In this document: positions 33,858-44,788 of the stretch, piece by piece
How positions within the stretch are numbered: the stretch's first letter is position 1
Layout: the number at the start of each line of letters is the position of its first letter
Assembly (NCBI GenBank): GCA_946122785.1
Contig: CAMGYJ010000011.1
Span: 21,825,007-21,889,006 of the forward strand
Reading direction: 5' to 3'
Source of the DNA: Linum tenue
Taxonomy: Eukaryota > Streptophyta > Magnoliopsida > Malpighiales > Linaceae
Length of the DNA stretch: 64,000 nt
Notes under the pieces: generated by a model
What the model was told of the DNA's origin: nothing
The model's input: only the letters and a program-made list of their open reading frames with translations
Database searches by the model: none
Program-made: the position numbers and the translations under genes

Positions 33858-34331
33858 TCAGGTTACTCCGATGTTGATTGGGAAAACATCATCGTGGATC
33901 GACGCTCTACTACATGCTACACTGTTTATTGGTAGCCACCTAATCTCATGGTCATCTCGCAAGAAACACACTTTTGCACACTCCTCCACCGAAGCTAAAT
34001 ACAAGGCCCTTGCCACACTTGCTGCGTAAATAATCTGGACTCAATCCCTCATGATGGAAATTTGCTTCCCACTCTCCGCTCCTCCACACTATGGTGTGAC
34101 AATCTCGGCGCCACATACCTCACCGCCAACCCTCTCTTCTACTCTCGTAGCAAGCATATGAAAATTAATTTTCATTTTGTTCGTGAACGAGTTGTTGGTG
34201 GCCGGCTCGTCGTTCGCTATATTTCCACCGATGATCAAGTTGTAGATCTTTTGAAAAAGCCATTACCTTACCAACATTTTCAGCATTTTTGGGACAATTT
34301 GAAGCTCACCGCCCTTCCAATTGTGAGGGCA

Positions 34332-34516
34332 TGATAATAAAGTCAGTTCCTTAGGAGTCTGTTATGTTTTGTTTTGCCCACTCTGTTGGTTAACAACAGA
34401 ATCCTATTTCTCCTCCTTATGATCTGCCATGTAATCTCTGCTTGTATATAATTACACATACAAGTGAAGGATTTCCACAATTATAACATAAAGTGAAGGA
34501 TTTCCACAATTATTCA
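34332..34516 (+). repeat. 3' LTR of the Copia element
   Basis: The 185 bp LTR starts tgataataaag and ends ttattca. It has a small internal duplication of aagtgaaggatttccacaat relative to the 5' LTR. Confidence 0.88.
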
Positions 34517-34521
34517 CTCCC

Positions 34522-35872
34522 AACAAGAGGAGAAGAAGAAGAAGAAAAGGAAAGGGAAGGGAAGGAAGAAATCGAGATGTTGCAGATTTTTGTGTCTGCA
34601 GCAAAGAAGCAAGTTCAAGAGGGGATTCTAGGAGAATAAACCATTGGTCGTCCTAAAACTTGAAGTACGGGTTTCGTACTCTCTGCCATTGGATCCGACC
34701 ATTTGGATTATTGTTCTAAACTCTGGTTCGTCGAGGAAGGTTGCTGGACAGATAGGGTATGACCATGTTTTTGCTATAGTTGGGTTGCCGGTTCCTAGGA
34801 GGATTCCAAACAAACGAACCATTGGATCGTTGTCAAACTTTGAGGAGGTGTTGAAGACTCTTTGGGGGTCGATCAAACCGTAGGAATCGTGGTTCTAATC
34901 ACTGGTTTGTCGGGAGACACTACGGGACAAAGAGGTTAAGAATATGTTTTGAAACTTTTTCACTCAAGGGAGCAAAGGTAGCAACACAACCGCAAGTCGA
35001 AATTACCCCCGAAATGTCAGGGAGTGACCGCAACTCGACGTTTTCCTCGGATGTGTTGCCCGAGCGAGTGGTCACGAGCGGAAGTACAACAACAGCGGTC
35101 ACGAGCGAGTAAATGCTTGAGGGAGAGGATGAAGTGTCGGTTGAGTTCAAGTCGGGAACCGTATAGGAGGAGGAAAAAGAAGGTGTACCATCGCCAAAGT
35201 GTCACCTCTGTTATCGACAAAAATGTCTCTTTCCAAGAGGCAACGAGATCGAATCCCGACGTTCAATTGAGCTTTGGATGGGTACATACATTGATGCATA
35301 ATTTTGGGAATTTAGCGACGGATTTACGGTCCTTTAGTGACAAAATCGAAGCTGTCACTAACGATTATTGGGATATTTTACAAATCAATTAAGAATTTTG
35401 ACCATGTAAAGTGGATATTTGCAGTATTTGACAATTTTCAAAATTAGAGAAATTCCGTATGATGATTGAGAACTAATTTAATCATTTTTAAGATGATTTA
35501 CTATTTTGAAAACTAATAAAAAAAATTTATTTAAATAAAATTTTATACCAAGGGTTTTTGCTGATTTGATAATTTTGTACGTTACTGGGGTTACAGGTTG
35601 ATGTTATAAAATTATGATTAAGAAATTTAAGGATTTGTACAAGGTATTAAAATTGATCTATGATTTATTTGAATAAGGAAAATGGTTATTTAAAGGTTTT
35701 GATTTATGATTACAATGTGAACTAATGCTTTGATTTACTTAAGGTCGCAATTTGAGGTTTGAAGTAGAAAAATATTTTTTTGTATTTTTTTGATGAATTA
35801 TGAGGATTTATTCAAGGTATATTAAGTTCTTTGGAAGATTTGAGTCCTGAAAAATATATAGAAAATTCCAGG
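34522..35872 (+). other. LTR-derived or intergenic sequence, no gene seen
   Basis: Begins with a purine-rich (GGA)n-like tract, followed by segments sharing the gttcgtcgggagacac style found in plant Gypsy LTR leaders. From about 35400 it is AT-rich. It probably forms the 5' part of the LTR-like unit that ends at about 38667, but its start is not defined. Confidence 0.35.
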
Positions 35873-35884
35873 TTTGAGAAAAGT

Positions 35885-37469
35885 TTTTTTTTATAAAGGT
35901 GAAATCAGTTATTAAAGGAAAATAAAAAGAAAGTACAAAGAGCAGCTGAACATCAGCAAACAGAAACGAGCAGGGGGCAGGATCCCCACACTCCATACAC
36001 CCACGACAGCCAAAGAGACAAGACGAAAAGACGAAAGAAACAAAGCAAGACAACTCAAGGCCCACAGATGTAACCCAAAACCACGGCCCCCACCCAGCTC
36101 ATCAAGGCATCCTCGCAGATGAGAGACAGATCGACAGATCAGGGTGCTATTGCAACCTCAACTTCCCAAAGGGAAAGCCCTGAAACTGCTGCAACTACAT
36201 CCCTCCAAAGCAAACTCAGCGCTGCGCCCTATCTGCCCTTGGAAGAAGTTGGAGTTTCACATTCCTCAACCAATCATCTGCAACCACTCTATCAACCTTT
36301 CTGCTTGCACACAACCAGTCCACCATTGCTCGTCCAATCATAACACAAACCACATTAGTTGAGCCCTCAGCATCCCTGAAAACTCTGTTATTCCTTTCCA
36401 GCCAAGTGTACCAACACAAAGCATGGAGGAAAACTCTTGAACACCACTCTTGGGGGCAAACTGGTTTTTTCTTGCCCCAACTTCTCTTGACAGAGGACAC
36501 TTCTGAAGCCACATTTGTCGGCAGCTTTACAAAGCTTCTCATGATCCGCCAAAGCTTTTGAGTAAAACTACAGGTCAGGAACAGGTGGTCAACATTCTCC
36601 TCATCCTCGCACAGAGCGCAACGATTCGGCAGTATCCACCCACGTTTCTTCAGATTGTCCTCGGTCAAGATCTTGTTATGATAAACCAGCCAAACAAACA
36701 CGCACACTTTGTGAGGAGCAACCTGTTGCCAGATTAAGTCAGCTGGAAATCCGAGGCTCGGGTTGCTCTGGTCCTCGATCAGCTTCTCGTACATAGACTT
36801 GACCAGGTAGCCAGTGTTTGGAGATGGCTCCCAAATGATTCTCGAAGGGCCTGCAGAAAATGAACTAAAGGGAAGATTATAAAGTAAATTTAGGAGTTCA
36901 ACTCTCTCACTCTCAGCCCCTCCCCGAAGATTATGATTGAGGATTAGATCCCAAGAAAGATTCCCCCCCCCCCTCACTATGCAGAACATCGGCAATCTGA
37001 CAGCACGCCGACACCACAGCAGCAGCCACCCTTGGAAAGGACTCAGCTAATGAGGGTCTTCCCTTGATCCAAAAGTCGTACCAAAAGGAAGTCCAAGCTC
37101 CTCCTCCAGGGTCAACCCAAGCACGTTTCCAAAACTCTTTTGAAGCTTTTAGGATTTGGGACCAGGGGCTACATCCCATAGGACCCTTGTGCTCGCCTGA
37201 CATCCACTCCGAGGCTTTATGAGGATATTTAAGGTTAATCAACTCCCTCCACCAATCATCTCTCTCATTCGCAAACTTCCATAACCACTTGGCCAGCAAC
37301 GCTGTATTTCTGCTCTTTACATCTGCGACTCCCAGACCACCATATTTCTTTGGAGTCTTGCACATTTCCCAAGCCATAAGATGTATCTTCTTCTCTTGAC
37401 TCGCACCAGACCAGATGAAATCCTTTTGAATTCTCTCCAGTTTTGCAATTATACTTTTCTCTCTCGCCT
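35885..37469 (-). mobile_element. 5'-truncated L1-type LINE
   Basis: A poly(A) tail (T run at 35884-35892) marks the 3' end on the minus strand. The insertion is flanked by a 12 bp target duplication tttgagaaaagt (35873-35884 and 37470-37481). The remaining part encodes only the C-terminal end of ORF2, as usual for 5'-truncated LINE copies. Confidence 0.9.
36080..37460 (-). pseudogene. L1 ORF2 C-terminus with reverse-transcriptase zinc-binding domain
   Basis: The minus strand reads KLERIQKDFIWSGAS, then MAWEMCKTPKKYGGLGV, NTALLAKWLWKFANE and ASEWMSGEHKGPMGCSPWS. After a C-run frameshift at 36964-36974 it reads YLVKSMYEKLIEDQSNP, LIWQQVAPHKVCVFVWLVY and RGWILPNRCALCEDEENVDH. The last is the zf-RVT Cys/His cluster typical of plant LINEs. 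It lacks endonuclease and polymerase, so it is inert. Confidence 0.9.
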
Positions 37470-37481
37470 TTTGAGAAAAGT

Positions 37482-38667
37482 ATTTGAAAGAGGAAAATGA
37501 GTAATTTTCAAAGGATCCTGGGATTAAGGAATTAAAAGGGGAAAATCCATGTTAAAGGGGAATAGGCTAAAGGAATATCGACCGAGAAGGAACTATTTTC
37601 GGTTATTATGTTCAAGAGATTCGTTAGATTGAGGGTTCTACGTCTGAGGAACTGAGGAACAGTCAATTATGAGGTGAGTGGTTTAAAAGTGTAAATTCTA
37701 ATGTTACGAGTTTTAGAGTATGTAGTTTATGTGAAGTTTCATGTCAATATTTAAGGTTATGAATGCTTGAGTCTATGCCTATTGTGTTTGATTATGCATG
37801 CTTTTCGTTTGAGTGTTATTTTGAAAATTTACCTGTGAGCTTTCAATATCTATTTTTAAGCAGTTAAGGTTATTTCTTACTATTAAAGTGTTTATGATTA
37901 TGATTTTCGAGAACAAGTATTGGTAGTACTTCACCACTATAAAAACTAAGGTTAAAAGGTACTTTATAAACACCAGTCCCCGACCCTAGTTAAAGTTTAA
38001 AGGAAAGGCACAGAATGCTGTTAAGGTTTATAGGGATGAATCAAGAAGACCTCTATAAAGATAAGGATATAGATAGGCCTAAGTAGACCCTCATACGTAT
38101 GATTTTGACGGGTGGACTAGTTAGTGAAGGGATCTCTGAGTCGGTCAAATGATTAAGTTTTTTAGAGTGACGAGTAATAACAACTCCCACATGTTTGAAT
38201 GTTAATAGTTAAAGGGTGGAAGTGGTAACAACTCTCACAGTTTTAAGGTGAACACTCAAAGGGAAAACCTCAAGTGTTCTGAGGCTTTAGTAATGACGTA
38301 GACTGTCCCCAACCCACTCAACAGGTCGTATAGAAGGACCGAGGGAGCAACAAGATGGGAGAGCGACTAGCTAGAGAGCAGGCAGCTAGCAGCTAGAGGA
38401 GGACAGTACAAGCGTCGTTGAAGATGTCAGAGATCGGGTCTGTGGGAGCAAGCAGTCGCGTAAGTTTTTAGTTATTATGCTTTACGTTTATGAGTGGAAC
38501 TGATGATTAAGATTTTTATGGTTTAAAGTTTGGCTAAGTGTTAAGGTTTTGTTTTGAAGCAGTGACAGTTTACTTTCAGTATTCATTGAAGAAAATTTTA
38601 CAGCTATTTTCCCCTTTTTTATGGTTCTGGTTGATGGTTTAATAAGGGTATTTTGGACTAGGGTGTT
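37482..38667 (+). repeat. LTR-like sequence, 3' part
   Basis: It matches the minus-strand LTR 11850-13519 in several blocks, including gaggtgagtgg, ggactagttagtgaaggg, a hairpin-rich stretch at 38170-38300 and the gaagaaaattt end. It ends near ggtgttata at 38659-38667. No primer binding site follows, so it is probably a solo LTR whose 5' part was split by the LINE and perhaps also by the Copia element. Confidence 0.55.
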
Positions 38668-38684
38668 ATAGATTCCTTCTGCAA

Positions 38685-38885
38685 ATGACGAAAGTTGAAT
38701 GAACAGTTGATGGCACAACTCATTCTGATTAAAGCTGAATGAACAATTGATGTAACAACTCAATCTGATGAAAACTGAATGAACCGTTGATGCCACAACT
38801 CAATCAGGCAAGCATGTGATGATGGCAAAACTCAATCTAATTAAAGCTAAATGAGCAGTTGATGACATAACTCAATATGAAAAGA
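38685..38885 (+). repeat. Tandem repeat, about 45-60 bp period, four copies
   Basis: Diverged units carry the core ctgaatgaacagttgatg followed by cacaactcaatctgat. It lies between the LTR-like sequence and the annexin promoter region. Confidence 0.75.
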
Positions 38886-39601
38886 TTGTGATGGATATAT
38901 GGTTATCTGAACCAACTATTGTGTTTGCATCATTGATTACGTCATATTTGGCAAAAAAAAGTTTTCGAATTAAAAAAATTATATCAAAATGTTAATCTTA
39001 ATTAATTATTACTGCGTATATACAAATAATCTACGGAATATCTAATTAAGTTATGAAATTACACTACACAAGATTTCCTTATTTGAGAAAAAACCACTTT
39101 TTGGCGCTAAAGTTCGAAACCAAGTGTAGCACTTTAGCATTCCTATTGCAGCTGGTCTAACATCGTATTCTACTAATGTACGAGATGAAATTTTGTGTAG
39201 ATAAATGACAAAACTTGTGACATTATCATCCACACCAAAAATAATTCATGGAACGCTAAGGAATAGGATTTTGAACAAGTTTGGGGGCAGTGTGTGATGA
39301 ACTTGGAAGGAAAGAATGAAGCACCATTCATCTCCCTATTTGGTGTCTTGGTTTGCTTGGCATTAGGCGGGGAAATAGAGATAGAGAGCGACTTTTTCGT
39401 TAAATCACACAAATTAAAAATTCAGTTGGTAAAAAGAAGAAGGGGGAGAAAATAGAAATAAGAGAATTGAAGCAACTGACAACAAAACAAGGTTCTTGTC
39501 GTGTATTTTGTGAATTGCATCTGAGGGGGGAACGCCAACAGCAATCCATTTACTAATATATTTTTTTCGCGACTGAGTGTTTGTTTGTGGAGAAAAGGAA
39601 A
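38886..39601 (+). other. Upstream region of the annexin gene
   Basis: AT-rich sequence with no convincing ORF. A possible TATA-like aatatattttttt lies at 39556-39568, 34-46 bp before the start codon, too close for certainty. A GA-rich stretch occurs at 39370-39390. Promoter elements cannot be assigned with confidence. Confidence 0.3.
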
Positions 39602-41015
39602 ATGACGACTCTCAGAGTGCCCGAAGTTGTTCCCTCTCCAACCCAGGACAGCGAGCGGCTCAGGAAGGCTTTCAAAGGTCTCTCTCTCTGTCTCTCTGGT
39701 TTCCCCCAAAAAGCATGAATTAATTGAATTGTTGCGTGGTTAATTGGGTAACAGGAGTAGGAACAGATGAGAAGGCAGTGATATGGATCCTAGGGCACAG
39801 AAATGCGAGCCAAAGGAGGAAGATTCGAGACACTTACCAGCAGCTTTACCATCAATCCCTCATCGATCGCCTCCACTCAGAGCTCTCTAGCGATTTCAGG
39901 GTAACCTCCTCTGTCTCATCTCATCCCTTCATTCTCTGCTAATCGATTTCGATTTCGATCTCATTTGTCGCTGCAGCGAGCAATGATTCTATGGACTTAT
40001 GATCCTGCGGAGCGGGATGCAGTACTAGCAAACAAAGCGTTGATAGGAAAGAAGAAAGGGTTCAAGCAGTTGCAAGTCATGGTAGAGATGGCTTGTGCCA
40101 CTTCTCCCCACCATCTGCAATCGGTGAAGCAGATTTACTGTACCCTTTTCGATTCCTCGCTTGAAGAGGACATTGCTACTCACATCTCCTTCCCCCTTAG
40201 AAAGGTGAACACTAGACACTTTTCCTACTCTCAAGCATATTCCACTCGTTAGCAAATTCCCCTCCCTTCCCTTGTCAATCAAATCATTCATTCCCTTGCC
40301 TTCATTTGCAGCTTTTGGGGGCGTTGGTGCGGTCTTACAGGTATGACAAAGAGCTGGTGGACATGAACTTTGCAAACTCGGAAGCAGCCAAATTGCGGGA
40401 AGCCATCAAGACAAAGCGGTTGGATCATGATGATGTGGTTTACATTCTCAGTACTAGGAATAAGTACCAGCTCAAAACCACTTTCGAGCTGTACAAGCAG
40501 CGGTTTGGGAATCCCATTGATCAGGTTTTGGTTTGACTTGACCCTCCCTGCTGACAAGTGACAACATCGTGGTTTGTGTGTGTGTGTGTGTGTCGTTGTT
40601 GCTACTGCTAGGCGGCATAATTAAGAAAAAAAGCTTTCCCTTTCTCTCTAGGATCTCAAGGAGTATGGAGAGGGTGATTTGGAGTCTCTTCTAAGGGCCG
40701 CCGTTCAGTGCATATATTGCCCTTCAAAACACTTTGCTGAGGTGATGTTGTAATTCCAGTTTGCTGGCTGGTCTCTAATGTCTAGTTCTGAATCATTGTT
40801 GGTGATGGCAGGTCATCAGGACATCCGTTAGTGGGCTTGGAACAGATGAAAAATCACTGACTAGGGCGATAGTGACCCGAGCCGAGATTGATCTGTTGAG
40901 GATACGAGAAGAGTATACAAAAATGTTTGGGACCAACCTAGAGGATGCAATCACTGGCGACACTTCAGGGGACTATAAACACTTTTTGAAGACTCTAGTA
41001 GGTGCCACTGTCTGA
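39602..41015 (+). CDS. Annexin, annexin D3-like, six exons
   Basis: Exons are 39602-39677, 39755-39900, 39977-40204, 40312-40524, 40652-40741 and 40812-41015. All introns are GT-AG and phases join to a 318-residue protein, the normal annexin length. Four annexin repeats are visible. Repeat 1 has the type-II calcium site GVGTD (about residues 26-30), with LGHRNASQRR after it. Repeat 4 has GLGTD and later GDTSGDY with the acidic cap. Repeats 2 and 3 lack the GxGTD form, as in other plant annexins. The text resembles Arabidopsis annexin D3 (VPSPxQDSE, WTYDPAERDA, TRAEIDL, GDYKHFLKTL). Annexins bind acidic phospholipids in a calcium-dependent way at the plasma membrane and in the cytosol. A (TG)n tract lies in intron 4 (about 40573-40593). 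The start is set by the conserved N-terminal TLRVPEVVPSP. Paralogue identity is inferred from remembered similarity. Confidence 0.95.
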
Positions 41016-41446
41016 AGAAACCAATCTCTCTCTCGTTCTGCATATTCTCCCTTTTTCACCGATGAAATTCCATTTTTTTCCTCCACCTATCCGGTTGTTT
41101 AGTAGATGATCTGTTAATACTGGCGTTTGTCATTCTCTGATCCTCCAGTGGAGATTGTACCCATCAAATTCTCATGGAAACAAACACAACTTACTCGGAA
41201 AATCATCATAATAACAAAACCCTAACCATGCAAAGAAAAGACTCCCAAGTGGGGAATTACCACGAATAAGTAATAACCCAAGGTTAGAGTAATAAAGGGT
41301 GTGTTAGGATATTGACAAGTAAAGTTGATGGGATGTAGGATATTTTTTAATAGAAGTATAATCGGTAAGAATATTTTCTGAGATATGAGATTTGCTTATG
41401 TTGATTTGAGCAAGCTAGTATGGAACAGGTGATGATCAAACAATTT
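41016..41446 (+). other. Annexin 3' flank
   Basis: Contains the expected 3' UTR and downstream sequence. No second gene or clear polyadenylation signal beyond AT-rich text is recognised; aataaagg at about 41290 is one candidate. Confidence 0.35.
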
Positions 41447-41853
41447 TATCTCTTCTACTCATGCCATAATCCTCAGTTTATGATCATACCATAATCCTCT
41501 GTTTATGAAGGAGGAAAAATAGAGGGTGAAGAAAACTTGGGAGGAATTAGAGAGAATTAGAACAATTATTCAACCAACCCATTCTATCTCTTCTACTCAT
41601 GCCATAATCCTCAGTTTATGATCATACCATAATCCTCTGTTTATGAAGGAGGGAAAATAGAGGGTGAAGAAAAAATTGCGAGGAATTAGAGGGAATTAGA
41701 ACAATTATTCAACCAACCCATTCTATCTCTTCTACTCCTGCCATAATCCTCAGTTTATGATCATACCATAATCCTCTGTTTATGAAGGAGGGAAAATAGA
41801 GGGTGAAGAAAAAATTGGGAGGAATTAGAGGGAATTAGAACAATTATTCAACG
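41447..41853 (+). repeat. Tandem repeat, about 138 bp period, three copies
   Basis: Copies begin tatctcttctactc at 41447, 41585 and 41724 and are nearly identical, each ending near acaattattcaac. High identity suggests recent amplification about 430 bp downstream of the annexin stop codon. Each unit also contains an internal duplication of accataatcctc. Confidence 0.92.
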
Positions 41854-42509
41854 GAAAAAATTGCCTCTTATTGGGTCTCTTTTCTCCTCATTTTTTCCTT
41901 CAAAATTGAACACCACTTTCCCCTCATTATTTCATTACCTTCAAATGTTCACTCCCTCAAAACTTTTGAAACGACCCACTCCATTTCGAAAAGCAAACAA
42001 TAACTCAAACCGAAAACCGGTTACTCCGGAGCAACACAAACCACTTTTTAAAATAAACAAACTTACAATGTTTGACAATTTCAAACAAAAAGCCTGAACA
42101 CTTGGGCAAATGACATCCAAATACTTAAAATGAATGAACTCAGATCTCCAGTTTATACTCCTAACCATGTAACAAAGAAATTAAACTATTCTAACTCTGA
42201 CTCTTTACGAGTTACTTGACTTTTCATCAATGTTGGTGCAGCTACTCGCCTTGCCTTGCCTCTTCTTGAATCCGCCTCTGCTAACCCTTCCTCGACCTGG
42301 TGAGTGAGAATGGGTTAGTCTCATTGCTTCTTCTTCAGGTCTTTGCCCTAGGCAAACTTTCTACTAACACGTTATTAGAGTTTCCTTCCTAACACGAAAA
42401 CTGTTCTCGCTTTCTGCTCTTAATAATCATCCTTTCAACTAGCTTATAGAAGCTCTCAACTTCTATCCTGAACCGTAGAATTTTGCTATTTCTATCCTTA
42501 ACTTAGATA

Positions 42510-42745
42510 CCAAACACTAGGGACCACCGCGTTACGTATCATCGTCCGGTGTCCCTACCCTAGTATGCCAACCGCGTTACGTCTCTCCGTCCGGTTGCAT
42601 ACCCAAACTTGGCAATAGCACTACCTTACGTCTCGCCATCCAGTCCATGCCCGATCAACTACTACGTTACGTCTCGCCGTACAGTAGTGACCCCAACATA
42701 CTCGATTAACTGTTGCGTTACGTATCGCCGTCCAGCAGTGATCCG
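42510..42745. repeat. Hairpin array with conserved loop and changing stems
   Basis: Five units share the loop word gcgttacgtctcgccgtcc (with small changes). Each is flanked by different complementary arms: gggaccaccg with cggtgtccc, atgccaaccg with cggttgcat, ctactac with gtacagtag, ctgttg with cagcag, and a weaker one near 42611-42650. Confidence 0.7.
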
Positions 42746-43882
42746 ACCATCTACCTCGTCCAGTAGTGGCACAACCACCCGGGGGTTCATCTTACCATCA
42801 ACCAACTATTACAGTCATACATCCATGCATTCATGCATAGCACAACGCGTGCCTCCACCCTGAGTAGGCGGTGGGATGCCTCACACACATATCGCGCAGA
42901 ACTCAAAAATTAACTAGCATTACAGAAAATAAAGGCATAAACTAAAAGACCTACGATTGAGATATTACCCCCTTTATACTCACCTCTTTAGTCGCGTCAA
43001 CGTCTGCATTCTAATGCTCAAGCTCCGAATGTTTTTCCTCATTTGGCTCCTCCTCTATCGGTTCATCGTCTTCCTCTTCGACGATCCTCACCGCTGGAGC
43101 TCCGCCGCCATTCTCTTTGAGGTCCCTCCTCCGGCCACAATTCAGCGGTCAACTTCGAACTGCCGACACCCCGGGTTGTCTAGGAGGATAGGGTCGGAGC
43201 CTCTCCGTCGCTTGACCACCAATAGTCGCCATCGCCGAGTTCATAGTCTTTCTCCCGCTTCCGCTAGTCACGGCTCTACCTCTCCTACTCACAGGTGTGA
43301 ACCTATTCATCACACGAGACTACGAAGCTTGATCGACAGCTAACTTTCTCACCTTTCTTTCCATCCTTAACTTTCTCACCTTTCTTTCCTTCCTTACCAG
43401 ATTATCCAAGGAAACCTATTAATAAGAAACTCGTTTCTCTAAGACAGCCTTTCTAGATTTAAAATCCCTTTTATTTACAAAAATACCCTCTCCCCAAAGT
43501 CGCATCCTCAAACCTCACTCTAAAGATCCCTTAAGCTCCTTTAACAATTTTCTAGAAGTAATCCCTTCAAAATCGACCATTTTTCCTAATTAATTTCATC
43601 TTGAACAAATTTTTCACTTAACTTGAACCTTCTTAAAAATTCAGATAATAATTTTCCCATGTCAATCATGAGAATGTTTACCCTAGAAAATTATTAAACC
43701 ATTAAAAACACCTCGTCATGATTTATATTTAATTAAAATAAATATTCAACTAGTTTCTAAAAATATTAATACATCTTCAAAAATACGCAAATTAAATCAC
43801 ACGCATTTCCTAGTCACCGCTCAATTTATAAAAATTTTAATATCAGAAACCAACATCCACAAAGGCTCGAAACAATTTAAAA

Positions 43883-44156
43883 GGGTAATTTGCAAGGTTG
43901 GTCACTGAAAGTGCTAAAATATTCACGTTTGGTCACTAAAAGAATTTTATTCCATTCGTGGTCATTGAAAGTGCTTAACATTTCACGATTGGTCACTCTC
44001 CGTTAATCTCCAATTTAACGGCAATGAATGGAGACTAACGGAGAGTGACCAATCGTGAAACGTTAAGCACTTCTAGTGACTATGAATGGAAAAAATTCTT
44101 TAAGTGACCAAACGTGAATATTTTAGCACTTCAGTGACCAATCTTGCAATTTACCC
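43883..44156. mobile_element. MULE-type MITE, near-perfect 274 bp hairpin
   Basis: The two halves are inverted repeats over almost the whole length, starting gggtaatttgcaaggttggt. A 10 bp direct repeat caatttaaaa flanks it (43873-43882 and 44157-44166), in the 9-11 bp range of Mutator-like elements. The related left terminus at 62894 shares gggtaaattgcaagcttggtc-type text. Confidence 0.85.
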
Positions 44157-44758
44157 CAATTTAAAACATCTAAAAGTACGTTTCTGGACATTCCCTGCAG
44201 CTTTAGCAACCACCAATAATCTGTTACTAAAGGCCTGAAAAGTCTGTTGCTAAAACCCCATAATTGCTCCCTCACGAAAAATCACCAAATCGATCGATCT
44301 AACTCAAAGGCATTGAGTTCTCTTACCTCTAGAACTTGCCTAGGACTAGATTGGATAACTCGAGACGTTGATCTCCTCGTTGATCGATGTTCAAACTCTC
44401 AAACCTCACCGCAAATGCTATAGTACAAAAATACGAGTTTCGAATTAAATTATCGATAAATTGAGTTTGGAATCGTGAAATGGTTCGTGATCCTTAACTA
44501 GAAACACGAAAGGGATGGAATCGGGAAACGGGGGAGAGGCACTTCCTTTCTTTCCTTCTTCTTCCTTCGCCCGACGCTCGGGCTACTACTGCTCGTTACT
44601 TTGGGAAAAAGGGGTTTGCGGCGGGGAGGTTATGTGATGTTGGGGTTTGCGTGGGGAGGGGATTTATTAGGGGTTATTAAGTGGAGGCTCGGCCTCTATG
44701 GTCGCCCCACTCTTTGTTGTTTGTTTTTTTAATAATATAATAGTTATTATTATTATTA

Positions 44759-44788
44759 CTAGTTAATTGGCCCGCGTTATGCGGCGGG
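44759..44788 (-). mobile_element. Probable Helitron 3' terminus
   Basis: On the minus strand a hairpin cccgc-loop-gcggg (44771-44788) is followed after 8 bases by ctag and then t, the classical Helitron 3' end inserted between A and T. The element would extend to the right; its 5' TC end was not identified. No Rep/helicase coding is visible, so it would be non-autonomous. Confidence 0.4.

Larger units (their letters stand above)
32550..34331 (+). pseudogene. Copia reverse transcriptase and RNase H
   Basis: Reverse transcriptase is recognised by RARLVARGFQQ (about 32710), LRLILSLIVSHKWLIRQLDI, ANAFLHGSL and VFMEQPLGFENP. The later region gives the YVDD-equivalent area in broken frames. RNase H is seen after the solo [39 protein letters not shown] and, near the end, [19 protein letters not shown] and [14 protein letters not shown]. 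The solo LTR 33585-33857 cuts the RNase H start. A short purine tract gtgagggca precedes the 3' LTR. Confidence 0.85.
43..34516 (+). mobile_element. Ty1/Copia LTR retrotransposon, split by a 29.7 kb nested insertion
   Basis: A short-LTR Copia element about 4.5 kb long once nested DNA is removed. Near-identical LTRs of about 180 bp lie at 43-221 and 34332-34516. The flanks give a one-mismatch 5 bp target duplication, ttccc at 38-42 and ctccc at 34517-34521. Its gag is interrupted at 533 by the Gypsy element 534-30219, and its RNase H region by the solo LTR 33585-33857. The order gag, zinc knuckle, integrase, reverse transcriptase, RNase H is the Copia order. Stops and frameshifts throughout make it inactive. 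Boundaries come from LTR comparison by eye. Confidence 0.9.
41854..44757 (-). repeat. Large LTR-like segment, minus strand
   Basis: Layout on the minus strand matches the Gypsy LTRs elsewhere in the window: promoter-proximal pyrimidine-rich leader (44530-44640), a aagaggtgagtataaagggg splice-donor-like motif (42963-42982), a hairpin array (42510-42745) and ctcactcaccagg at 42296-42308. The MULE MITE at 43883-44156 interrupts it. Neither boundary is fixed by a target duplication, and no internal coding region adjoins, so a solo LTR is the best reading. Confidence 0.5.

Noticed and set aside
39051..39412. Minus-strand frames upstream of annexin
   Set aside because: Short, no family match and no promoter or splice evidence.
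42510..42745. CRISPR-like repeat-spacer array
   Set aside because: Nuclear plant DNA, imperfect repeats, spacers complementary within units and location in an LTR.
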